6,375 nt of DNA from positions 1 through 6,375 of the forward strand of contig CALKVR010000738.1 in the NCBI GenBank assembly GCA_938004815.1, given 5' to 3'. Positions 1 through 6,375 of the stretch are shown here, one piece after another (the stretch's first letter is position 1; each line of letters opens with the position of its first letter). Under the pieces are notes generated by a model. The model saw only the letters and a list, made by a program, of their open reading frames with translations, searched no databases and was not told the origin of the DNA. The stretch is from an uncultured Polyangiaceae bacterium. GTDB taxonomy: Bacteria; Myxococcota_A; Polyangia; Polyangiales; Polyangiaceae. Made by a program: the position numbers and the translations under genes.

Positions 1-239
1 CCGCCGCCCTCTGCCGCGCCGCCGCCACCCGTCGCGCTTGACGACGACGAGGACGCCGACGCGCCGCCCGTCCCCGACGACGAGCTCGCGTTCGTCGAGC
101 CGGTCGACGCGCTGCTCGTCGCGTTGGTCGTGGTGTCACCCGCGCCCGCGCCCGCCGTGGAGGACGAACCGTCGCCGTCGTCCGTGCAGGCCGCGAACGC
201 GGTTGCGGCCACGAGTGCAGTCGACAGTGCTGCTCTCAC
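1..239 (-). CDS. Secreted lipoprotein with Ser/Thr/Gly-rich linker, partial (C-terminus beyond left edge)
   Basis: Read on the minus strand from GTG at 239-237, about 79 codons remain before the window edge, with no stop. The N-terminus is a lipoprotein signal peptide: M-R, then a hydrophobic Ala/Leu/Val/Thr core, ending in F-A-A-C with the lipidated Cys at residue 18. The -3 Phe is a slightly atypical lipobox. The mature part opens T-D-D-G-D-G and continues as a low-complexity Ser/Thr/Gly/Ala stretch to the edge, typical of the flexible tethers on myxobacterial surface lipoproteins. The functional domain would lie further left and is not visible, so no function can be given. The start codon overlaps the stop of the upstream minus-strand ORF (GTGA, 239-236), which supports this start and indicates translational coupling. 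A G-rich stretch just upstream may act as a weak ribosome binding site. Confidence 0.72.
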   Translation of the reverse strand, partial: MRAALSTALVAATAFAACTDDGDGSSSTAGAGAGDTTTNATSSASTGSTNASSSSGTGGASASSSSSSATGGGGAAEGG

Positions 240-618
240 CGCAGCCCCCGCACCATCTCGCGGAGCTGCGCCACGTGATGCGTCACGACGTCGGGGGGGG
301 TGCCCCAGCTCGCGGCCTTGCGCCCGAGCGCCTCGACCACCTCACCCACGTGCTCGACCGTCGGCGCGTCGAAATTGCCCCCGACCTCGTGGAACACGGC
401 GCGCACGGCGCCGACCACGGTGCTCCGGACCTTCTCGTCGTCGGACGCGAGCCCGGCCGCGTCACGCGAGCGAGCGAACGTCTCTCGCTGGGCGTGGAAG
501 AAGCAATCGAAGAACAGGTCGCCAGCAGAACTACACCCGCTTCGGCGAGGTGGAGGACCAGGTCGCGAGCGCCGGCCGGCGTCAGACCGAGCAGCCGGGT
601 CCGCGGGGGCCTCCACAT
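236..618 (-). pseudogene. Unrecognised small protein split by an apparent one-base frameshift
   Basis: Two minus-strand frames look like halves of one gene. From ATG at 618 (a TTG at 666 is also possible) one frame reads M-W-R-P-P-R-T-R-L-L-G-L-T-P-A-G and on to an L-V-L-H-L-A-E-A-G segment. Past about 540 the protein-like signal moves to the -1 frame, which continues D-L-F-F-D-C-F-F-H-A-Q-R-E-T-F and ends R-E-M-V-R-G-L-R with TGA at 238-236. G/C at codon third positions is high in the first frame before the junction and in the second after it, and low in the reverse assignments. The result is what a one-base loss near 531-540 (GCGGGTGTAG on the minus strand) would produce. The restored protein would be about 127 residues, soluble, helical and acidic in its second half. 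I do not recognise the family. It overlaps the downstream lipoprotein start by four bases, so the two were probably an operon. A genuine pseudogene and a sequencing error look the same here. Confidence 0.5.
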
Positions 619-690
619 GGCGAACTGAGATTTGTCCCGCACGACCGGAGCGTACGCCAACGGCAAGCGTCGGTCTCGGTCATCGATCTC

Positions 691-719
691 TTGACGCAGC
701 TCGTTTCATAATCTATGCA
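691..719 (+). promoter_or_regulatory. Candidate promoter of the tetR / phosphotransferase operon
   Basis: TTGACG at 691-696 is a good -35 match. TATGCA at 714-719 lies 17 bases downstream and is a weak -10 match. Transcription would begin near 726, leaving under ten bases before the ATG at 735, and no Shine-Dalgarno sequence precedes that ATG. The stretch is clearly richer in A/T than its surroundings. The dyad centred at 722 covers the -10. Confidence 0.4.
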
Positions 720-741
720 ATCAATGCACGAGTCATGAAAC
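703..741. promoter_or_regulatory. Nested dyad, probable operator for the TetR-family regulator
   Basis: GTTTCAT at 703-709 and ATGAAAC at 735-741 form a perfect 7-base inverted repeat centred at 722. Inside it, TGCAATCAATGCA (716-728) is an imperfect palindrome with the same centre (TGCA arms at 716-719 and 725-728). The dyad overlaps the candidate -10 and the start codon of the regulator, where an autorepressor site is expected. TetR proteins bind palindromes as dimers. Assigning this one to the adjacent gene is inference. Confidence 0.45.
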
Positions 742-1343
742 TACGAGATCAGCAGCTCGCCCTGACGCGCACGACGATCCTCGACGCGCTCGCGGCCGAG
801 ATCACCGAGAACGGCCTCGTCGATTTGTCGATCCAGGCGGTGGCCGATCGCGCAGGGGTGACGCACCGAACGGTCTACAACCACTTCCCCACGCGGCAGG
901 CGCTCAACGACGCCTTCGCCGAGCACGTCGAGGCGCTGCTCGCCACGCAAGCGCTCGAGCCCGTGAACACGAGCGTCGACGACTGGCCACAGGTCGCGAT
1001 CGACTCGCAGGCGATTTTCAGCCTGCGACCAGAGCACCTCCGGGCGTACGCGATGTTGACGATCGCCACGGGGGCGCCCGCGAGCGTGTTTCGCAACCGC
1101 TCCAAGCGAATGGCGAAGGCCCTCCAGGGCGAGCTCGGGCTCGATCCGGCGACGGCGAGGCTCGTGGTCTCGGCGATCCGAATGTTCATGTCGTCGGCGG
1201 GCTGGTTCCTCATGAGCGCACACCACGGTCTCTCGAGCGCCGAGATCGGCCGCGTCAGCGCGTGGGCCATCAGAACCCTGATCGACACGGCCCGGAGCGG
1301 GGACGTTCCGATGCCGACCAACAAGGAGGTGAAACATGGGTGA
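735..1343 (+). CDS. TetR/AcrR-family transcriptional regulator
   Basis: 202 residues, a normal length for the family. The N-terminal DNA-binding domain is clear: helix 1 includes T-R-T-T-I-L-D-A-L (about 11-19), followed by the helix-turn-helix at 31-51, L-S-I-Q-A-V-A-D-R-A-G-V-T-H-R-T-V-Y-N-H-F, with the family's typical V-Y-N-H-F end. Residues about 60-190 form the variable helical ligand-binding and dimerisation part, which gives no clue to the ligand. The open frame extends far upstream, but only the part from ATG 735 resembles the family, and the AT-rich promoter lies just before it. The 3' end overlaps the next gene by 8 bases and carries that gene's ribosome binding site, so the two are co-transcribed and translationally coupled. 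Likely role: a repressor of its own operon, released by a small molecule related to the substrate of the downstream enzyme. The family call is firm; the ligand and sign of regulation are inferred. Confidence 0.9.
   Translation: MKLRDQQLALTRTTILDALAAEITENGLVDLSIQAVADRAGVTHRTVYNHFPTRQALNDAFAEHVEALLATQALEPVNTSVDDWPQVAIDSQAIFSLRPEHLRAYAMLTIATGAPASVFRNRSKRMAKALQGELGLDPATARLVVSAIRMFMSSAGWFLMSAHHGLSSAEIGRVSAWAIRTLIDTARSGDVPMPTNKEVKHG
1323..1332 (+). promoter_or_regulatory. Full-length Shine-Dalgarno sequence of the phosphotransferase gene
   Basis: AAGGAGGTGA is complementary over ten bases to the usual 3' end of bacterial 16S rRNA. The GGAGG core ends six bases before ATG 1336. It lies entirely inside the tetR coding sequence, as codons for K-E-V-K, and fixes the start of the downstream gene. 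It is by far the strongest ribosome binding site in the window. Confidence 0.85.
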
Positions 1344-3726
1344 GGCAGTCGCAATGACGAGCAAGCACGTTCCCTCGGTCGCCGTCCGTCTCGACGACGC
1401 TGTCGATCCGACGCGCTGCGGTCACAAGGCCGCGACGCTCGCCGAGCTGCGCAAGCGCGGCCACAACGTACCTGACGGCTTCGTGATCCCCGTCGGGGTA
1501 GCGTACGATCGTGACGCGCTGCAGGCGCCGCTCGCAGCGGTAGGTGCGGGACCGTACGCGGTGCGTTCGTCGGGCGTCGCCGAGGACCTCGCCCATGCGT
1601 CGTTCGCCGGGCAGTACGAGAGCGTGCTCGGCGTGGCGTCGCTCGATGAGGTGATCAGCGCTGCGGGGCGTGTGCTCGCGTCTGGCACCTCGGCGCGTGC
1701 AACCGCCTACCGCCGCGAGCATGGGGCGAGCCACAGCCCGCTCGCGGTGCTCGTCCAGCGCCAAGTCACCGCCGACACCGCCGGTGTGATGTTCACGAAG
1801 AACCCGGTCACGGGCGATGACGAGTGCGTCGTCGAAGCGGTGCGCGGGCTTGGCGACAAGCTCGCCGACGGCAGCGCCACCGCCGAGCGCTGGATCCTGC
1901 GCGGGCCCACGCTCGAGGCCCCGGCGACACCGAACGTGCTCGACGCGGCGCTGGCGAGGCGTCTCGTCGACCTCGGTTCGCGGATCGAGCGCGAGCGCGG
2001 CGAGCCCCAAGACATCGAATGGGCGGTCGTGGGCGACGAGATCTTCGTGCTGCAGGCCCGCCCGATCACGAACCTCCCTCGCCCGCCGGCGATCACGATC
2101 CCGGCCGGCCGCTGGACGAAGGACACCGGGCACTTCACGGGGCCCGTCACGCCCGCCTCCGCGACGATCCTGCTGCCCGCCTACGAGAAGGCAATGGAGG
2201 CCGCGCTCGCGGACTTCGGCATCCCGATGAAGACCATCCATCAGCGCTCTTTCGGCGGCGAGGTCTACACGCAGGACATCGATCTCGACGGCAAGCATCA
2301 TCCGGGCGCGCCCCCGCCGTGGTGGCTCCTCGGTCTCTTGGTTCGGGTGCTGCCGTCGCTGCGACGAACGATGCGCGCAGCAGACGCGGCGATCGCCAAG
2401 CTCACCGAGTACCCTCGCCGGTGGGATTCGGAGTGGCGTGTAGCCTGCGCGGCCCGCATCGATGCGGCGCGCGCGGTCGAGCTCGCGGCGCTGTCGGACG
2501 CGGAGCTGCAACGACACCTCGACGAACTGTGCGACGATCTCCTCGTCTCGCACGCGACCATCCACTTCCAGCTCACGATCCCCGGAATCGTCTCTCTGTA
2601 CGAGCTCAAGGTTTGCACCGAGCAGCTCCTGGGCTGGGACCTCGCGAAGACGATGAACCTGTTCGCAGGTCTGTCATCGGCGACGATCGCCGCGACACGT
2701 GAGCTGGAGGCTGTGGCGCGCGAGTTGACCGACGAGGTGATCGACGATGGGCTCGCCGCCGTCCTCGCCTCACCGGCCGGGGTGGCGATGCAGCGGTGGC
2801 TCGACCATTGGGGGCTGCGCACCGTGGACGTCGATCCGGGCACGGCGATGCTCGCCGAGCGAGAGCCGCTCATCCTGTCGCTCCTCCGCGAAGCTCGGAA
2901 GCAGAAGCTCCATGTCGCGAGCGGCGAGCGCCCCGAGCGCCGAGCCGCTCTCGCCGAGGCGCATCGCACACTCACGGGGGCCGACCGCGATCGCTTCGAC
3001 GCCGCGCTCGCGTTCGCCGAGCCGGCCTACACGGTTCGCGACGACAACGTCATCTACACCGAGCATCTGCCGAACGGGTTGATCCGGCGCGCATCGCTCG
3101 AGATCGGCCGCCGCCTCGTAGAGCGTGGTGTCATCCGGAGCGCGGCCGACATCGGCTACCTCGAGCGCGTCGAGCTCGCGGCGGCGCTCGCCGGGACGCT
3201 GTCCGGCGAACGTGCGGGCGATCGCATCGAGCGACGCAAGGCCGAGGAAGCCTGGGTGCGTGCGCATCCGGGGCCGGCCATGCACGGTCCACCGCTCACC
3301 GGCGACCCCGAGCTGCGCGGGCTTCCCGCCGCGTGCAAGCGCATGATGGCCGCCGCGCTCTGGGCCATGCACGAGGAGCTGGGGCCGCCAGCCGCAAAAG
3401 CCGACGACGGCGGCGTGCGCGGGGTCGCGGTATCGCCGGGTCGATACACGGGGCCGGTGCGCGTGGTCCGCACAGAGGCCGAGCTGGCTCAGGTGCAGCC
3501 GGGCGATGTGCTCGTCTGCCCAACGACGCATTCGAGCTGGACGGTCGCGTTCAGCAAGGTCGGCGCGCTCGTCACCGACGGCGGAAGCATCCTCAGCCAC
3601 CCCGCGATCATCGCGCGCGAGCACGCGATCCCTGCGGTGATGGGCACCACGACCGCGACCACTCTGCTGCGCACCGGCGACATCGTCACCGTCGACGGCA
3701 ACACCGGTCGCGTCGAGCGCGGGTGA
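1336..3726 (+). CDS. PEP-synthase / rifampicin-phosphotransferase-like dikinase
   Basis: 796 residues with the three-part architecture of ATP-dependent dikinases. Residues about 15-250 are an ATP-binding PPDK_N-type domain: C-G-H-K-A-A-T-L-A-E-L with K31, A-V-R-S-S-G-V-A-E-D with R77, S-F-A-G-Q-Y-E-S (89-96), V-M-F-T-K-N-P-V-T-G (151-160), Q-D-I-E-W (225-229) and Q-A-R-P-I-T (240-245). Residues about 258-690 are a divergent helical middle region. The C-terminal swivelling phosphohistidine domain carries T-D-G-G-S-I-L-S-H-P-A-I-I-A-R-E with H755 as the expected phosphorylated residue. In rifampicin phosphotransferases ATP phosphorylates this His, which passes the phosphate to the antibiotic; in PEP synthase the acceptor is pyruvate. 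The length is below the roughly 870 residues usual for rifampicin phosphotransferases, but the domain order matches, and the PEP-synthase C-terminal barrel is absent because the protein ends just after the His domain. A TetR partner favours an inducible, drug- or metabolite-directed role. Substrate unknown. Confidence 0.85.
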   Translation: MGEAVAMTSKHVPSVAVRLDDAVDPTRCGHKAATLAELRKRGHNVPDGFVIPVGVAYDRDALQAPLAAVGAGPYAVRSSGVAEDLAHASFAGQYESVLGVASLDEVISAAGRVLASGTSARATAYRREHGASHSPLAVLVQRQVTADTAGVMFTKNPVTGDDECVVEAVRGLGDKLADGSATAERWILRGPTLEAPATPNVLDAALARRLVDLGSRIERERGEPQDIEWAVVGDEIFVLQARPITNLPRPPAITIPAGRWTKDTGHFTGPVTPASATILLPAYEKAMEAALADFGIPMKTIHQRSFGGEVYTQDIDLDGKHHPGAPPPWWLLGLLVRVLPSLRRTMRAADAAIAKLTEYPRRWDSEWRVACAARIDAARAVELAALSDAELQRHLDELCDDLLVSHATIHFQLTIPGIVSLYELKVCTEQLLGWDLAKTMNLFAGLSSATIAATRELEAVARELTDEVIDDGLAAVLASPAGVAMQRWLDHWGLRTVDVDPGTAMLAEREPLILSLLREARKQKLHVASGERPERRAALAEAHRTLTGADRDRFDAALAFAEPAYTVRDDNVIYTEHLPNGLIRRASLEIGRRLVERGVIRSAADIGYLERVELAAALAGTLSGERAGDRIERRKAEEAWVRAHPGPAMHGPPLTGDPELRGLPAACKRMMAAALWAMHEELGPPAAKADDGGVRGVAVSPGRYTGPVRVVRTEAELAQVQPGDVLVCPTTHSSWTVAFSKVGALVTDGGSILSHPAIIAREHAIPAVMGTTTATTLLRTGDIVTVDGNTGRVERG

Positions 3727-3791
3727 TCGGGGACGGCCCGTTCGACACGCCGAAGCGCCTCGTTGCGGAGGATGGTTCGAGCGAGTTGCGT

Positions 3792-3867
3792 TGGTGGACC
3801 TGGCCGGGATCGAACCGGCGACCTCTAGAGTGCGATTCTAGCGCTCTCCCAGCTGAGCTACAGGCCC
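3792..3867 (-). tRNA. tRNA-Ala, anticodon CGC (reads GCG)
   Basis: A 76-nt cloverleaf on the minus strand with encoded CCA. Acceptor arms GGGCCTG (plus 3861-3867) and CAGGTCC pair over seven positions, including a G3:U70 wobble, the main alanine identity element. The D arm is GCTC/GAGC. Anticodon stem CTAGA/TCTAG encloses loop ATCGCAC, whose bases 34-36 are CGC (plus 3832-3834). The T arm is GCCGG-TTCGATC-CCGGC, followed by discriminator A and CCA. It is convergent with the phosphotransferase gene and divergent from glnS. No clear terminator follows; CCTC/GAGG near 3755-3770 is only a weak stem without a T run. Confidence 0.95.
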
Positions 3868-3880
3868 GTGAGGGAAGGCG

Positions 3881-3908
3881 TTTCTACCCCTGTCCCCCGG
3901 TGCGTCAA
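3881..3908 (-). promoter_or_regulatory. Candidate promoter of tRNA-Ala
   Basis: On the minus strand, TTGACG (plus 3903-3908) is followed after 16 bases by TAGAAA (plus 3881-3886), a reasonable sigma70-type pair. The mature tRNA 5' end at 3867 lies about 13 bases beyond the -10, allowing a very short 5' leader. Position and spacing fit, but the -10 is not perfect. Confidence 0.5.
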
Positions 3909-3945
3909 GCAATTTCAGTCCAGCGACGGGACGGCACGCCGCGCC

Positions 3946-3975
3946 CTGACCGGCGCCCCACGAGAGTGCTAGTTT
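3946..3975 (+). promoter_or_regulatory. Candidate extended -10 promoter of glnS
   Basis: TAGTTT at 3970-3975 is preceded by TGC (extended -10), with CTGACC at 3946-3951 as a weak -35 at 18-base spacing. The -10 ends nine bases before ATG 3985, so the transcript would be leaderless or nearly so, consistent with the lack of any purine-rich Shine-Dalgarno before that ATG. Confidence 0.35.
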
Positions 3976-3984
3976 GCGGCCGCC

Positions 3985-5637
<1,653 letters not shown>

Positions 5638-5667
5638 AATACCCGCGCCGCGTCGGGCCCCCGCGCT

Positions 5668-5685
5668 TGCACTTCGCGTGCATTT
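5668..5685 (+). terminator. Possible weak terminator hairpin downstream of glnS
   Basis: TGCAC (5668-5672) pairs with GTGCA (5678-5682) across a five-base loop, followed by only three T. It lies 31 bases past the glnS stop. The stem is short and the T tract poor, so it may only help termination or stabilise the mRNA 3' end. Confidence 0.3.
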
Positions 5686-5711
5686 CGAGCCGCTGACGGA
5701 TCGCGCGTGGT

Positions 5712-5748
5712 GGTGCAGGCGCGAACCAGGTGGAGGCGCGACCCAGGT
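5712..5748. repeat. 17-base tandem repeat, two copies
   Basis: GGTGCAGGCGCGAACCAGGT (5712-5731) recurs as GGTGGAGGCGCGACCCAGGT (5729-5748), with two mismatches in 20 and a period of 17 bases. It lies in the non-coding spacer between glnS and the VWA lipoprotein. No third copy was found to the left. It could be a tandem duplication or a paired protein-binding site. Confidence 0.6.
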
Positions 5749-5798
5749 TTTCATCGCGCAAAAGCGGAGTCGCACCACCAACATCATCGGAATTTTGC

Positions 5799-5802
5799 AG
5801 GG
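5799..5802 (+). promoter_or_regulatory. Shine-Dalgarno favouring the ATG at 5809
   Basis: AGGG ends six bases before ATG 5809. No comparable element lies close to the alternative in-frame ATG at 5854, so this site decides the listed start of the VWA lipoprotein gene. Confidence 0.4.
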
Positions 5803-5808
5803 TGCGAC

Positions 5809-6375
5809 ATGGTGCGCACGCCGCTGGCAGAGAGCTTGCTGTGGCAGCTCGGCATGAAAGCCCTCCCGCTCTCTTCGCTGCTGTCGCTCACGCTCCTCTG
5901 CGTCGCGGCCTGCGCGCCCGACACCGGCACCTCCGGCGGCAGCGGCGGCGACGACGACGGCAACTCGACCGGCAACGGCAGCGGCTCGAAGGGCTCGGGC
6001 GAGAGCGCCGGCAACGGCTTCGAGAGCGGGAACTCGAGCGCGAGCGGGCTCAACGAGTGCGCGAGCGACTCGATCGAGGCCGAGCTCGCGCCGCTGACGA
6101 TGTACATCACCTTCGACAAGTCGGGGTCGATGGACAACAACAACAAATGGGAGGACGCCACCAACGCCCTCAAGGCGTTTTTCGCCGATCCCGCCGCCGC
6201 AGACCTCGAGGTCGCTCTCCGCTTTTTTCCGCAGGGCAGCTGCAGCGAGAGCCAATGCGACGTCGGCGCCTGCGCCACGCCGCAGGTCGGCGTCGGCACC
6301 CTGACCGCCGACCCCGCGCCTGCCGACACCCAGGAGCAAGCGCTCGTCAACGCGATCAACAGCACGAGCCCGGGC
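5809..6375 (+). CDS. VWA (von Willebrand factor A) domain lipoprotein, partial at right edge
   Basis: An open frame of 189 codons to the window edge with no stop. From the in-frame ATG at 5854 the protein begins with a textbook lipoprotein signal, M-K-A-L-P then a Leu/Ser core ending V-A-A-C, with Cys at residue 20 from that Met. ATG 5809 adds 15 residues and is listed because it has the better Shine-Dalgarno; 5854 is about equally plausible. A Gly/Ser/Asn/Asp-rich tether of about 45 residues follows the Cys. The VWA domain then starts M-Y-I-T-F-D-K-S-G-S-M, whose D-x-S-x-S is the first part of a metal-ion-dependent adhesion site. Next come W-E-D-A-T-N-A-L-K-A-F-F, L-R-F-F-P and a Cys-rich loop (four Cys within about 20 residues). 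The end of the domain is cut off. It is expected to be tethered to the outer membrane and bind a protein or surface ligand through a divalent metal. The partner is unknown. Confidence 0.85.
   Translation, partial: MVRTPLAESLLWQLGMKALPLSSLLSLTLLCVAACAPDTGTSGGSGGDDDGNSTGNGSGSKGSGESAGNGFESGNSSASGLNECASDSIEAELAPLTMYITFDKSGSMDNNNKWEDATNALKAFFADPAAADLEVALRFFPQGSCSESQCDVGACATPQVGVGTLTADPAPADTQEQALVNAINSTSPG

Larger units (their letters stand above)
5708..5808 (+). promoter_or_regulatory. Overlapping inverted repeats before the VWA lipoprotein gene
   Basis: TGGTGGTGC (5708-5716) is perfectly complementary to GCACCACCA (5772-5780). The overlapping GTCGCACC (5769-5776) is perfectly complementary to GGTGCGAC (5801-5808), which abuts ATG 5809 and covers part of the Shine-Dalgarno. 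GCAAAA (5758-5763) can also pair with TTTTGC (5793-5798). The first two helices exclude each other, as in a leader switch. Whether this stretch is transcribed is not known, and no promoter stands out. Confidence 0.3.

Noticed and set aside
300..734. The upstream extension of the tetR frame (another 145 codons)
   Set aside because: Its sequence does not resemble a regulator, it runs antisense to the broken minus-strand ORF, and it crosses the promoter region. The TetR domain starts at ATG 735.
600..740. A rifamycin-associated element upstream of the operon
   Set aside because: I saw no match to the 19-base palindrome reported for actinomycete rifampicin-inactivation genes. The dyad present is unrelated and co-occurs with a TetR gene.
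1270..2565. A 431-codon minus-strand open frame opposite tetR and the phosphotransferase gene
   Set aside because: It is Arg/Asp-rich with no family signature, while the plus strand here encodes conserved domains.
3727..3791. A terminator after the phosphotransferase gene or the tRNA
   Set aside because: Only short stems such as CCTC/GAGG and no T tract on either strand; not enough to call.
3792..3867. The tRNA as an integration (attachment) site
   Set aside because: No repeat of the tRNA 3' end, integrase or foreign-looking gene is visible in the window.

Overview
The window is GC-rich throughout, with codon third positions strongly G/C. It looks like a chromosomal segment of a myxobacterium (Myxococcota, formerly Deltaproteobacteria). 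This is an inference from base composition, from two lipoproteins with long Ser/Thr/Gly/Asp-rich linkers behind the lipobox, and from the MIDAS-type von Willebrand A lipoprotein, a style common in that phylum. No mobile element, CRISPR array or phage gene was seen.

Layout. (1) Positions 1-666, minus strand: a small two-gene unit. An unrecognised ORF, broken by an apparent one-base frameshift near 531-540, overlaps by GTGA the start of a secreted lipoprotein that runs off the left edge. (2) Positions 691-3726, plus strand: a two-gene operon of a TetR-family regulator (735-1343) and a 796-residue enzyme with the PEP-synthase / rifampicin-phosphotransferase architecture (1336-3726). The genes overlap by 8 bases. 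A ten-base Shine-Dalgarno sequence inside the regulator's 3' end drives the second gene. A nested dyad centred at 722 covers the likely promoter and the regulator's start codon, so autoregulation is likely. The unit resembles a small-molecule-sensing resistance or detoxification module. (3) Positions 3792-3908, minus strand: tRNA-Ala(CGC) with encoded CCA, G3:U70 and its own promoter. (4) Positions 3946-5637, plus strand: glnS, glutaminyl-tRNA synthetase, divergent from the tRNA. (5) Positions 5638-5808: a non-coding spacer with a hairpin, a 17-base tandem repeat and competing inverted repeats that touch the next gene's ribosome binding site. (6) Positions 5809-6375: a VWA-domain lipoprotein cut by the right edge.

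The two points most worth a second look are the TetR/phosphotransferase operon, whose substrate is unknown, and the glnS product, which lacks about ten residues just before its HIGH motif, including the position of E. coli Arg30, although the frame is intact. tRNA-Ala and glnS are translation genes and appear to be ordinary housekeeping neighbours of the operon rather than partners of it.
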